DNA from: Pseudomonas fluorescens
GTDB lineage: Bacteria > Pseudomonadota > Gammaproteobacteria > Pseudomonadales > Pseudomonadaceae
DNA: 64,000 bases
NCBI RefSeq assembly: GCF_000730425.1
Contig: NZ_CP008896.1
Location: forward strand, 62,001 to 126,000
Reading direction: 5' to 3'
Shown piece by piece: positions 17,901 to 26,800 of this stretch; the stretch's first letter is position 1; every line of letters begins with the position of its first letter. Below the pieces are notes generated by a model. That model had not been told where the DNA came from. It made no database searches and was given only the letters and a program-made list of their open reading frames with translations. The translations under genes and the position numbers were made by a program.

Positions 17901-20499
17901 TGGAAAACGGGTTGGGTACATATTTCTCCGCCGTCATGGCCGCCCGGCCGAGGTAGCCTCGGGTAATTCCTGCACCGGCCAGGTGCAGCTCGGCAGCCAC
18001 CCCGGTGGGCACCGGTTGCAGGTCGGCATCGAGCAGGTAGCTTTGGGTGTTGTGCAATGGCCGGCCAATGTTGGCCTGGCCGCCGGCCTCGCGGCGAGTC
18101 CAGGTGGAGTAGGTGGTGTCTTCGGACGGGCCGTAAAGATCGAAGACGTGTTTGATCGTGGCCTGTTGGTAGAGGCTGTCCACCAGGGACTGCTTCAGCG
18201 GTTCGCCGGCCAGGTTGATGATGCGCACGCTGTCGGGGATTTGTCCGGCGCGCTGCAGGGCATTGACCGCCGATGGCACGGTATTGATCAGGCGGACCTG
18301 GTCGCGGGCCGGCAAGTCCGGCAGCTCCAGAGCATTGCGGGCAAGAATGATCGAGCCGCCGTTGGCCAGGGTGACAAAGATTTCCCAGACCGACAGGTCA
18401 AAACACACCGAAGTGGAGGCCAGTACGCCCTGGATATCCTCGCGACTGTAGACTTGCTGCGACCAATGGATCAGCGCCAGCACGTTGCGGTGGGCAATCG
18501 CCACGCCCTTGGGTTTGCCGGTGGAGCCGGAGGTGTAGATCACGTAGGCCAGGTTGTCTGGGCTGACCTGGGTGATCGGGACGGTCTGCGGGTAGTCGGC
18601 CAACTGATCCATCAGTAACACTTGCGCGCCGGTGTCGGGCAGGTCGGCGAGCAGCTCGGCTTCGGTCAAGAGGACCTGGGCGCGACTGTCTTGCAGCATG
18701 TAGGCAACGCGATCGGCAGGGTAATCGGGATCCAGCGGCACGTAGGCGCCACCGGCCTTGAGCACACCGAGCAAGGCGACAATCAGCGCATCGGAACGTT
18801 GCATGGCCACGCCAACCCGTACTTCGGGGCCGACGCCGAGCTCAATCAACTTGTGGGCCAGTTGGTTGGCCCGGGCGTCCAGTTCGCGATAGCTCAGGGT
18901 TGCAAGGCCATGGGTCAGGGCAACAGCCTCGGGCCTGCGCTCCACGTGTTGCTCGATCCACTGGTGAGTACAACGCTCACGCGGGTAGGGTGAGGTGGTG
19001 GTGTTCCAATCGTGCAGGATCTGTTGTTGTTCCGCCGTGCCAAGCAAGGACAGGCTTGCAATCGGCTGATGTGGTGCGTTGATACAACGTTCGAGCAGGT
19101 TCAGCCAATGCTGGCCGAGGCGTTCAATGGTGTTTGCCTCAAACAGGTCGCTGGCATAGTTCAGGGTGGCCGACAGCCCTTGCGTGGACTCGAAGGTATT
19201 GAAAGTCAGGTCAAATTGCGCGGTGCGACTGCCCCAGGTCATCCCTTCGATGTGCAGCGAGGACGGTGAGAATCCTTGAGCGGCTGCCATGTCCTGATGC
19301 TCACTGAGGTGGTTGTACATCACCTGGAACAGTGGGTTGACGCTCAGGTGACGCTCCGGTTGCAGGGCCTCGACCAGTTGCTCGAAGGGCAAGTCCTGGT
19401 GGGCCTGGGCATCCAGTGCGGTTTGCTTGACCTGCGCGAGCAGTTGGCTGAAGGACAGCGGCTCATCGAAGCGCGCCCTGAGCACTTGCGTGTTAACGAA
19501 AAAGCCCAGTAGATGTTCGGTTTCCACACGATTGCGGTTGGCTACCGGCACGCCCACACGAATATCGGCCTGGCGACTGTAGCGGTGCAGCAAGGCCTGG
19601 AACGAAGCGAGCAACAACATGAACAAGGTCACGCTGTGTTGCTGGGCAAGCTGCTTGAGTTTCTGTTCCAGCGCTGCTGGAAGCGCAACGCTGATGTTCG
19701 CTCCGCGAAAGCTCTGCACAGCGGGTCTTGGATGATCGTTGGGCAACTCCAGGACGGGTTGTTCGCCGCCCAACTGGTCTTTCCAATAGTTCAGTTGGCG
19801 TTCACTTTCCCCTGCTTCCATCCAGTGGCGCTGCCAGATGGCGTAGTCGGCGTACTGGATTGCCAGCTCAGGTAATGTACTTGGCCGGCCCTGCTGGAAG
19901 GCGGAATACAGAGCGATCAACTCCTTGATCATCACCTGCATCGACCAGTCATCGCAGACGATATGGTGCTGGGTCAGTACCAACACATGATCATCGTCGC
20001 CCAGGCGCAGTAACGCGACACGCAGCAGTGGGCCTTCGTGCAAATCGAACGGCCGGGAAGCCTGGGCCTGGATAAATGCCTTGATCGCTGCCGTGTCGAG
20101 TGCCTTGGCGGTGTTTTGTTGAATCTGCAGCGGCCTGTCCGGATGAATGACTTGCAGCGGTCGCTCTTGGCCCGCGGCAAACGTGGTGCGCAGCGTCTGG
20201 TGGCGGGCGATCAAGGCATTGAAGCTTTGCTCCAGTACCGCAACGTCCAGCGGGCCCTTGAGGCGCAGGGCCGTGGGAATGTTATAGGCAGCGCTGTCGG
20301 GGTCCAGTTGCCAGAGCACCCACTGGCGCTCCTGAGCAAAAGACAGGGGGACCGACTCGAAGGCTGACTGCACCTCTGGGATCGGCAGGTTGGCGGGTGA
20401 GACCCCTTCAGCCAACATTTTTTCCAGGTACAGCTTGCGCTTTTCCAGGGGCAGGGTGATGAAGCGCCGGGCAATGCGGGCGGCAACAGCCTTATCCAT
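11923..20499 (-). CDS. pvdD: Pyoverdine terminal NRPS, C-A(Ala)-T-E-C-A(OHOrn)-T-TE
   Basis: A 2858-residue bimodular enzyme that finishes the peptide. Domains: N-terminal helical segment (RRFITLP, about 1-45), LCL-type C, A1, T (ELGGDS near 1037), epimerization domain (HHLVVDG near 1218), C of the type following D-residues (LSPMQQGML near 1566; HHILLDG near 1690), A2 (YTSGSTGKPKG near 2156), T (ELGGDS near 2543) and thioesterase (GWSLGG near 2676). The A1 code reads D-L-W-N-N-A-L-T-Y, close to an Ala code, and with E gives D-Ala. The A2 code reads D-G-E-(A/C)-C-G-G-V-T, matching hydroxyornithine-type codes of pyoverdine synthetases. The C-terminal position next to TE suggests release as cyclo-hydroxyornithine. 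The start overlaps the previous stop by one base (TGATG). The E-domain DNA is almost identical to that at 27358-28616. Confidence 0.93.
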   Translation of the reverse strand: MDKAVAARIARRFITLPLEKRKLYLEKMLAEGVSPANLPIPEVQSAFESVPLSFAQERQWVLWQLDPDSAAYNIPTALRLKGPLDVAVLEQSFNALIARHQTLRTTFAAGQERPLQVIHPDRPLQIQQNTAKALDTAAIKAFIQAQASRPFDLHEGPLLRVALLRLGDDDHVLVLTQHHIVCDDWSMQVMIKELIALYSAFQQGRPSTLPELAIQYADYAIWQRHWMEAGESERQLNYWKDQLGGEQPVLELPNDHPRPAVQSFRGANISVALPAALEQKLKQLAQQHSVTLFMLLLASFQALLHRYSRQADIRVGVPVANRNRVETEHLLGFFVNTQVLRARFDEPLSFSQLLAQVKQTALDAQAHQDLPFEQLVEALQPERHLSVNPLFQVMYNHLSEHQDMAAAQGFSPSSLHIEGMTWGSRTAQFDLTFNTFESTQGLSATLNYASDLFEANTIERLGQHWLNLLERCINAPHQPIASLSLLGTAEQQQILHDWNTTTSPYPRERCTHQWIEQHVERRPEAVALTHGLATLSYRELDARANQLAHKLIELGVGPEVRVGVAMQRSDALIVALLGVLKAGGAYVPLDPDYPADRVAYMLQDSRAQVLLTEAELLADLPDTGAQVLLMDQLADYPQTVPITQVSPDNLAYVIYTSGSTGKPKGVAIAHRNVLALIHWSQQVYSREDIQGVLASTSVCFDLSVWEIFVTLANGGSIILARNALELPDLPARDQVRLINTVPSAVNALQRAGQIPDSVRIINLAGEPLKQSLVDSLYQQATIKHVFDLYGPSEDTTYSTWTRREAGGQANIGRPLHNTQSYLLDADLQPVPTGVAAELHLAGAGITRGYLGRAAMTAEKYVPNPFSTTGERLYRTGDLTRYDADGVIEYIGRIDHQVKIRGFRIELGEIEARLLAQDSLREAVVLALTVTDNLQLVAYATTTGPLGDEAAQALLRDTLKRQLKESLPEYMVPSHWVFLANLPLTPNGKLDRKALPAPDASQALHAYVAPQNEVQQRIAGIWQDVLKLEKIGLNDNFFELGGDSIISIQVVSRARQAGIHFTPKDLFQHQTIQGLASVAKTQGQGLAIDQGPVTGLAPLLPIQHLFFDTDIPERHHWNQSVLLKPATALDPHLLEQALDALIQHHDALRLSFTYDEHHWHAEYRPTTAPVLWQTRIDDATHLQSLGDEAQRSLNLQDGPLLRAVLVSLGNGSQRLLLAIHHLVVDGVSWRILFDDLQSTYRQLQTGQAIALPEKTSAYKTWGEKLQAYSRHDVLQQELAYWEQQLNAASHHLPQANPQGSQRHTQATTVDVQLSKTLTQQLLQVAPAAYRTQINDLLLTALTRAVSQWTTRDDVLIQLESHGREALFDDIDLTRTVGWFTSLYPVRLTAHPDLGDAIKQVKEQLRAIPDKGIGFGVLRYLGDAQAQARLGALPMPRITFNYLGQFDSSFDSAEGALFAPSGEAQGCEKDNDAPLDNWLTVNSQVYNNQLSMGWIFSQDVFPVDVIQTLANRCLQALEQLIAYCCDPRHQGATPSDFPLARLNQAQLDALSVPIRQIEDIYPLSPMQQGMLFHTLEASEAAAYINQTAVPVSGLDITRFAAAWNAVIERHEILRTGFWGASHLNEPLQLVFKTAVLPLRVLDWQDREVSAQDLQEQVEADSREGFDLLSAPLMRLTLVKLASDKLYLIWTNHHILLDGWSSSRLLAEVFEVYNGKSQPPKRGKYRDYIAWLQAQPQASLEAFWKHKLQGLNGPTVLANSLSPRPDPGNDGHQALYLNWDAQQTLGLKDQAQRLRVTPNTLIQATWLLLLQRYTGQDSVCFGSTVAGRPPGLVAADEILGLFINTLPIIQTPQPQQTVADWLLELQTYNLEVRDHEHASLADVQRWSGQGGQALFDSIIVFENYPVDERLQEAEQDQLRFGETKSQDVTTFAMDLAVNLGSRLSIEFMYLRNRFTVEAVEQLRRSFETLLLAMLGDPTATLGSLPTLNAQEQRALQQRNQLTTQPHGQHLLAQQIRQHAERSPDTVAVVCEHNRLTYGQLEQRANRLGHHLIAQGVGPETFVGVALERSVDVVVAFYAVMKTGGAYVPLDIDYPEDRVKWIVEDSAMGVLLTQSPLRERFDQPWAPTLIELDTLSLATQPDTCPAPLIDADNLAYLIYTSGSTGKPKGVAVSHGQIRMHCQAIGQRYEMDSATRELLFMSFAFDGAQERWLSTLAHGGQLVVRENRLWTPEETWHALHAHKISIACFPPAYLQQLAEYARDCGKAPPAVRIYCFGGDAVADANFELVKQALKPAYLTNGYGPTETVVTPLLWKVAATQTCGAVYAPIGTRVGERTLYVLDEHLNPLPEGAAGELYIGGEGVARGYHQRPGLTAERFVVDPFAADGSRLYRTGDLVRQRPDGVIDYLGRLDNQVKIRGFRIELGEIESRLRDIPGVQDAVVVARETGASKQLIGYVVTPADEAPAERLRGLLQADLPDYMVPAQIIRLAALPLNPNGKIDRKALPDPDFKGREFVAPRNAVERALATIWQHVLELESVGVTDNFFELGGDSLRILKVLSKVRSQPELGLELKLRDMIGKPTIAELSGFAPATDLDPLLLLNSRMPHAQPLFCLHAGFGTVFDYDTLARRLEGKRSVYGLQCRMLLDRDWQDESLASMAIDYAQYIRQKQALGPYQLVGWSLGGTLAVLVAQELEKQGQEVEFLGLVDSFIPSATPVAADLDWGDDLRGFLAVIFGQATEQLPVVELPADSPQARVESLITDIRQHVASTCAFNEISVEELAHTFRVAMKLKALSLGLTALPRTRAAASCWWACDASTPDFANPVAGSVLDERIVAGHYQMLNNNQLLHSLLQQLAQHEAVTG
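16127..17385. repeat. Near-identical epimerization-domain repeat, copy 1
   Basis: By eye, this segment matches 27358-28616 base for base over about 1.26 kb, at a constant offset of 11231. The one difference noticed encodes N versus D in the L-G-(N/D)-G-S stretch. Similarity falls off on the left and declines gradually on the right into the carrier domain. It covers nearly the whole E domain. Confidence 0.9.
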
Positions 20500-23400
20500 C
20501 AGAACTCCTCCATTTCATCGAGCAGGGCTTCAAGCGTGTCCAGCTTTTGCGCGCTGACGGGCCCGGCCTGCTGCTCAAGCTGGGCCGCAAACGCGCCCAG
20601 GGTCGGGTGTTGGAACATCAACTGCGGCGTCAACTGCATGCCCAGCTCCAATTGCAGGCGCGAGACCACGCTGACGACCAACAGCGAATGCCCACCCAGT
20701 TCAAAGAAGTGATCTTCAAGCCCGATGGGCTCGATTTTCAGGACGTCCTGCCAGATCGCCGCTATCTGCTGTTGCAGGGGGCTATTGGGGGCGACGTAGG
20801 TTTTTTGTACCTGACTGATGTCCGGTTTTGGCAGTGCCTTGCGCTCCAGCTTTCCATTCGGACTCAACGGCAATCGATCGAGGAAAAGCCAATGTGCCGG
20901 CACCATGTAGTCCGGCAGATGCACCTTGAGGCGCGCCTTGAGCAGGTCGCGCAGGGCCAGGCTGTCGCTGCCCGAAGCGGGAACGATGTACCCGACCAGC
21001 TGCAAGCCGGTGGCGGTATCAACGGCCAGCACGGCGGCTTCATGCACCTCGTCTTGCGCCAGCAACAGTGCCTCGATTTCACCCAGCTCGATGCGCAAAC
21101 CACGAATTTTCACTTGATGGTCGATACGCCCGACGTACTCGATAACCCCGTCAGGACGCTGGCGCGCCAGGTCGCCCGTGCGGTAGAGGCGTTCGCCTTT
21201 GGCATAGGGGCTGGCGACAAAGCGCTCGGCCGTCAGCGCCGGTCGTTGGTGGTAACCCCGGGCAAGGCCTTCGCCAGCGAGGTACAGCTCGCCGATCACT
21301 CCAGGCGGGACGAGCGCCAGCTCTGCGTTGAGGACCCAGGTGCTGAGGTTGGCGATAGGCTGGCCGATCGGGACGCTGCTGCGCCCCTCTTCACGGCAGG
21401 TCCAATGGGTCACGTCGATGGCGGCTTCGGTCGGGCCATAGAGGTTGTACAGCCGCGCGCCCGGCAATTTGGCGAACACCTGCCGCTGGGCATCGGCTGA
21501 CAGTGCCTCGCCGCTGCACACGATACGTTGCAAGCCGCTGCACCGGGACACTTGCGCGTCGGCCAGGAACACTTGAAGCATCGACGGCACGAAGTGCAGG
21601 GTGGTGACGTGATGCCGATTGATCAACTCGACCAGTCGGGCCGGATCACGATGGTCGCCAGGGTTGGCAATCGCCAGGCGAGCGCCGGTCATCAACGGCC
21701 AGAAAAATTCCCAGACGGATACGTCAAAACTGAATGGGGTTTTTTGCAGTACCGTATCGTGCGCCGTGAGGCCGTAGGCCTGTTGCATCCAGCACAAACG
21801 GTTGACCAGTGCGCAATGTCGGTTGGCCGCACCTTTGGGCTTGCCGGTCGAGCCGGAGGTGTAGATCACATAGGCCAGGTTTTGCGGGTTAAGGCAAACC
21901 TGGGGGTTGGTGCTGGCGTAAGTGTCCGGGGCCGGTTCATCCAGGCACAGTGTGCGAACGTTTGCAGGCACTGGCAGGGTATCAAGCAAGGACCGTTGGC
22001 TGAGCAGCAAGGTAATGCCGCTGTCCTGCATCATGTAGGCCAGGCGGTCGCTCGGGTATTCAGGGTCCAGTGGCACATAGGCACCGCCGGCCTTGAGGAT
22101 GGCCAGCAGGCCAATGACCATTTCCAGGCTGCGCTCGAGCGCAATGCCCACCAGCCCGTCGGGGCCTGCGCCCTGGTCGATCAGGCGATGGGCCAACGCG
22201 TTGGCCTGCTGATTGAGCTCGGCATAGGTCAGCCGCTGCTCGCCAAAAATCAGTGCTGGCGCGTCGGGAGTGCGTTCGACTTGCTGTTCGATCCACTGGT
22301 GAACACAGCGCTCAAGGGGGTAGGCCGTGTCGGTATGGTTCCAGCCCAATAGACGCTGCTGCTGCACGTCGCTGAGTAACGACAAGGTGTCGATAGGCTG
22401 CTGCGGCGCCGCCATGCAGCGTTCCAGCAAGTTCAGCCAATGTTGCCCGAGGCGCTCAATGGTGCTGGCGTCAAACAGGTCGGTGGCGTAGTTCAGGGTT
22501 GCAGACAGACCCTGGGCTGATTCAAAGGTGTTGAGGGTCAGGTCGAATTGCGCGGTAGAGTGCTCCCTGCCCAGGCTCTCGACGTGCAGGGCGGAGGAAG
22601 GTGACGGTTGGCCGGCTGCGGCGCCCTGGTGTTCGCTGAGGTGGTTGAACATCACCTGGAACAACGGGTTGAGGCTCAGGTTACGCGCTGGTTGCAGGGC
22701 TTCGACCAGTTGCTCGAAGGGCAGGTCCTGATGCGCTTGGGCTTCTAGCGCCGTTTGTTTGACCTGGGCCAACAGTTCGCGAAAGGACAGCGGTTCATCG
22801 AAACGTGCCCTGAGCACTTGGGTGTTAACAAAAAAGCCCAGCAGACGCTCGGTTTCTACCCGGTTGCGATTGGCCACGGGCACGCCGACACGAATGTCGG
22901 CCTGGCGGCTGTAATGGTGCAAAAGTGCCTGGAACGAGGCGAGCAGCAGCATGAACAGCGTCACATTGCTCTGTTGGGCAAGCTGCTTGAGTTCCTGTGC
23001 CAGTGCCGGGGGAACCGTGACCGTGACGTTCGCCCCACGGTAGCTCTGTACGGCGGGTCGCGAACGATCAGTGGGCAACTCCAGGACCGGTTGCTCGCCG
23101 CCCAGTTGGCCCCTCCAGTAAGCCAGCTGGCGTTCGCTTTCCCCGGCTTCCATCCAGCGGCGCTGCCAGATAGCGTAATCGGTGTACTGAATCGGCAGTG
23201 CTTCCAGCTCGACGGACAGCCCTTGGGAGTAGCCACCGTACAGCTCTACCAATTCCTGGACCATCATGTGCATCGACCAGTCATCGGAGACGATATGGTG
23301 CTGAACCAGCGCCAGCACATGATCGTCGTCAGCAACGCGCAGCAACTTCACCCGCAGCAACGGATCGTGGCGCAAATCGAATGGTTGACGGCTCTGGCGT

Positions 23401-23831
23401 TCGACGAAGTCCTTGATAAAACCAGCGGTGGCGCTGTTTTCACGCGTGACCTCCAGCACCAGCGCGCTTCGCGGCTCGATCACCTGCATCACGCCCTGCG
23501 GCTCTTCGACAAATCGGGTACGCAGGCTCTGGTGCCGCTCGATCAGGGTATCGAAGCTGCGTTGCAGCGCATCGATATCCAGCGGGCCACGCAGGCGCAA
23601 GGCCGTCGGCAGGTTATAGGCCGCGCTGGCAGGGTCCAGCAGCCATAGAAACCACTGGCGTTCCTGGGCGAACGACAAGGGTATTTGCGCGAAGGCATGC
23701 CGGGTTTGTGGAATCGGCAGGCGCGACAAGCTCATACCCTTGGCGCTCATTTGCTCATAAAGGGTTTTGCGCTGGGTAACCGGCAACTTGATAAAACGGT
23801 CAATCAAGTCGTTCAGGGCATTGGCTTGCAT
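20499..23831 (-). CDS. Pyoverdine NRPS, C-A(Ser)-T
   Basis: This single-module, 1110-residue enzyme opens with a helical segment (DRFIKLP) like that of the downstream NRPS. An LCL-type condensation domain follows (HHIVSDD near 180, with D in place of the final G), then an adenylation domain (YTSGSTGKPKG near 657) and a carrier domain (ELGGHSLL near 1047). The A-domain code reads D-V-W-H-V-S-L-I-D, a serine code. There is no epimerase. It starts one base after the upstream NRPS stop and its own stop overlaps the next start, so the three proteins are translationally coupled and are probably made in equal amounts. The acidic Leu-rich tail (LDTLEALLDEMEEF) resembles the tail of the upstream NRPS and may dock onto the RFIxLP helix of the next enzyme. 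Confidence 0.93.
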   Translation of the reverse strand: MQANALNDLIDRFIKLPVTQRKTLYEQMSAKGMSLSRLPIPQTRHAFAQIPLSFAQERQWFLWLLDPASAAYNLPTALRLRGPLDIDALQRSFDTLIERHQSLRTRFVEEPQGVMQVIEPRSALVLEVTRENSATAGFIKDFVERQSRQPFDLRHDPLLRVKLLRVADDDHVLALVQHHIVSDDWSMHMMVQELVELYGGYSQGLSVELEALPIQYTDYAIWQRRWMEAGESERQLAYWRGQLGGEQPVLELPTDRSRPAVQSYRGANVTVTVPPALAQELKQLAQQSNVTLFMLLLASFQALLHHYSRQADIRVGVPVANRNRVETERLLGFFVNTQVLRARFDEPLSFRELLAQVKQTALEAQAHQDLPFEQLVEALQPARNLSLNPLFQVMFNHLSEHQGAAAGQPSPSSALHVESLGREHSTAQFDLTLNTFESAQGLSATLNYATDLFDASTIERLGQHWLNLLERCMAAPQQPIDTLSLLSDVQQQRLLGWNHTDTAYPLERCVHQWIEQQVERTPDAPALIFGEQRLTYAELNQQANALAHRLIDQGAGPDGLVGIALERSLEMVIGLLAILKAGGAYVPLDPEYPSDRLAYMMQDSGITLLLSQRSLLDTLPVPANVRTLCLDEPAPDTYASTNPQVCLNPQNLAYVIYTSGSTGKPKGAANRHCALVNRLCWMQQAYGLTAHDTVLQKTPFSFDVSVWEFFWPLMTGARLAIANPGDHRDPARLVELINRHHVTTLHFVPSMLQVFLADAQVSRCSGLQRIVCSGEALSADAQRQVFAKLPGARLYNLYGPTEAAIDVTHWTCREEGRSSVPIGQPIANLSTWVLNAELALVPPGVIGELYLAGEGLARGYHQRPALTAERFVASPYAKGERLYRTGDLARQRPDGVIEYVGRIDHQVKIRGLRIELGEIEALLLAQDEVHEAAVLAVDTATGLQLVGYIVPASGSDSLALRDLLKARLKVHLPDYMVPAHWLFLDRLPLSPNGKLERKALPKPDISQVQKTYVAPNSPLQQQIAAIWQDVLKIEPIGLEDHFFELGGHSLLVVSVVSRLQLELGMQLTPQLMFQHPTLGAFAAQLEQQAGPVSAQKLDTLEALLDEMEEF

Positions 23832-26800
23832 TTATTGGGTCTCCAGCACATCGAGCAGATCAAACAGATCATTCAATGAGTCATCAGGGGGTTGTTCGCC
23901 GGCGGGCTCGATGTGGCGTGCGTAATCTTCCAGCGAGGCACTCTCGAAAATCGCTGCCAGTGGCACCTCGACCCCCAGGTTCAGGTGCACGCGGGAGGTC
24001 ACTTGAGTGGCCAGCAACGAGTTGCCGCCAAGGGCGAAGAAGTTGTCATCCAGGCCGATGCGCTGGGTTTTCAGCACGGCTCGCCAGATGTCGGCAATGT
24101 CGCTTTGCAAGCCACGTTGCGGTTCACGGTATTCCTGGGCTGCGCTTTGCACGTCTACCGTCGCCAGGGCCTTGCGGTCGAGCTTGCCGTTGGGGTTGCG
24201 CGGCATTTGCTCCAACAGGTGCACTTGGGCGGGAATCATGTAGGCCGGCAAGCGTGCCTTGAGGAACGCCCGTAGGGCCTCGATGCCCGAGTGGTCGTGG
24301 CCTTCCTCCAGGGTCAGGTAGGCAATCAACTGCTTGCCCAGTGGGTTCTCGCCAACCAGTACGGCAGCCTCGCGAACCCCGGGGAACAGCGCGATTTGCG
24401 CCTCTATCTCCCCCAGTTCGATACGGAAACCATGGATTTTCACCTGCTGGTCGACACGTCCCAGGTACTCCAGGGCGGCGTCTTCCTTGCGTCGGCGTGC
24501 CAGGTCACCGCTCTTGTACAAACGCTCGCCGGGTACCAGGGCAAAGGGGTTGGGCACAAAGCTGGTGGCGGTGCGCACCGGGTCGCCACAGTAGCCGCGC
24601 CCCACGCCGATGCCGGCGATGCAGATTTCACCGGTGGCCCCGGTGGGGATCGGCGACAGGTCGTCGTCCAGCACATACAGGCGATTGTTGTCGGTTGGGT
24701 AACCGATAGGGATGTAGGTGCGCTGGGTCGAGGCCGGGTCGATGTCGTAGAACGCCACATCATCAGAACACTCGGCAGGGCCATAGGCGTTGATCAATCG
24801 GATTTGCGGGTAGCGCGCGAGCCAGTCAGCGGCGGTTTCTGCCGGCAGCGCTTCGCCGGTGGGCAGCAACCAGCGCAGATCGGGAAGCGCGCTGTGTCGT
24901 TCGGTCAGAAGCGCCTGGATCAGGGCCGGGACAATTTCCAGCACGGTGATGCGTTGTTCTTCAATGTGCTTGAGCAGGGCGTGTGGGTTTTTCGAAATAG
25001 CATCGGCAAAAATACACACCTTGGCGCCGCACAGCAGCGCGGTGAGGAACTGCCAGACAGAAATATCGAAGGATTGGGAAGCGGTCTGGGCAATGATGTC
25101 CCGGTCGGTCAGTTGCAGGTACGGCACTTTGCTCAACTGGTTATTGAGCATGCCGGCCTGTTCCACCATGACCCCCTTGGGTTGCCCGGTGGAGCCGGAA
25201 GTGAAAATCACATAAGCCAGGTTGTTCGGGCCGCTGTAGCGTCCCGGGCGCTGCCGGTTGGCGTTTTCGGGCGGCTGATCTTCCCACACCAACAGGCTTA
25301 CGGTGTGGCCGGGAGCGCTGGCGGCCAGCTCGGCCAGCAGGGCCTGGGCCAGCTCACGGTACTTGGCCGTGCAGACCAGCAGCGGTGTCTTGCTCAAGAG
25401 CAGGATGTTCTTGATCCGTTCGCCAGGGTGGCTCGGATCCAGCGGCAGGTAGCCGGCACCTGCCTTGAAGGTGCCGACAATCATTGCCAGCAGTTCCAGG
25501 TCGCGATCGGCCAGCAATGCCACGGGCTGGTCCAGGCCTACGCCACGCTCAATCAAACGGTGGCCGAGGCTGTTGGCGTGGTGGTCAAGTTGCTCGTAGG
25601 TCCAACTGCGGTCCTGGCACACGGCGGCCACGCGTTGTGGGCTGGCATCGACATGCTGTTCGAACTGTTCGATGAACGAGCGTTGCAGATCGTGTGGCAC
25701 CTGCGATTGGTTGTGTTCAAGCACCCAATCGCCCAGGCGTGCCGGATCAAGCAGCGTGATCTGGGCCAACGGCTGGTGCAGATGATGACGCAGGGCGACC
25801 AACCATTGCTTGAACTCCTCCAGCAGGCTGTCCATGGTCGAACGTTCAAAGAAACGGGTGTCGTAGGACAAGTGCAAGCCAACCTTGTCGCTCGGGTAGA
25901 CCACCACGGTCACCGGGTAGTTGGTGTGGGTCCGTGAGGACTCGGAGATCACGCCCATGTCCTGGGCATCCTGGCCGACGGAATCTTCCATCGGTGCGTT
26001 TTCGTAGACGAACAGGCTGTTGAACAGCGGCTGGCCTTTGAGAATCTCGCTGCACTCCTGGATGTCGACCAGGGGCAGGTAGTCATATTCACGCAGCGAC
26101 ACGTTCTTGTGCAGGATGCTTTGCAGCCAGGCGAGGGTGCTGAGTTGACTGTCCGGGGTGGGGATGGCGACCCGCAACGGTACGCTGTTGATAAACAACC
26201 CCACCGTATTTTGCATCTCGGGAATATGCGCTGGGCGGCCGGAGACCGTGACGCCAAACACCACGTCCCGCGAGCGACTGTGGTTATGCAGGGTCAAGGC
26301 CCAGGCCGCCTGGACAAAGGTGTTGAGGGTGAGGTGGTAGCGCGTCGCGGCTTCTTGCAGGGCGGTACTGTCTTGCTGGCTGAGCCAGGTGTAATTGTCG
26401 CCAATCACGGACACCGAGTGAGCCGCCACTTGCGGATGATCCACGGGGAGCGAAGTGGTGTGCTCCAGGCCTGCAAGCTGGTCTTGCCAGAAGGTCGTGG
26501 CGGCGTTGCGATCCTGTTGCTGCAACCACTGGATAAAGTCGCGGAAGCGGTAGGGCGTGGCCAGCTCACAGGGTTTGCCCGCCAACATGGCGTGGTAGAT
26601 CTCGAAGAAGTCCGACATCAGCAACGAGCGGCACCAGGCATCCAGCAGGATATGGTGGTTACTCATGACAAACCGATGGGATTGGTCGGCCAGCAGGATC
26701 AGCTTGAACCGAATTGGTGGCTGCGCGGCGAGATCGAAGCCGGCTTCGCGTTCGACCTTGAGCAGGTGTTCGATTTGCGCTTGCACCTGGTTCATTGGCA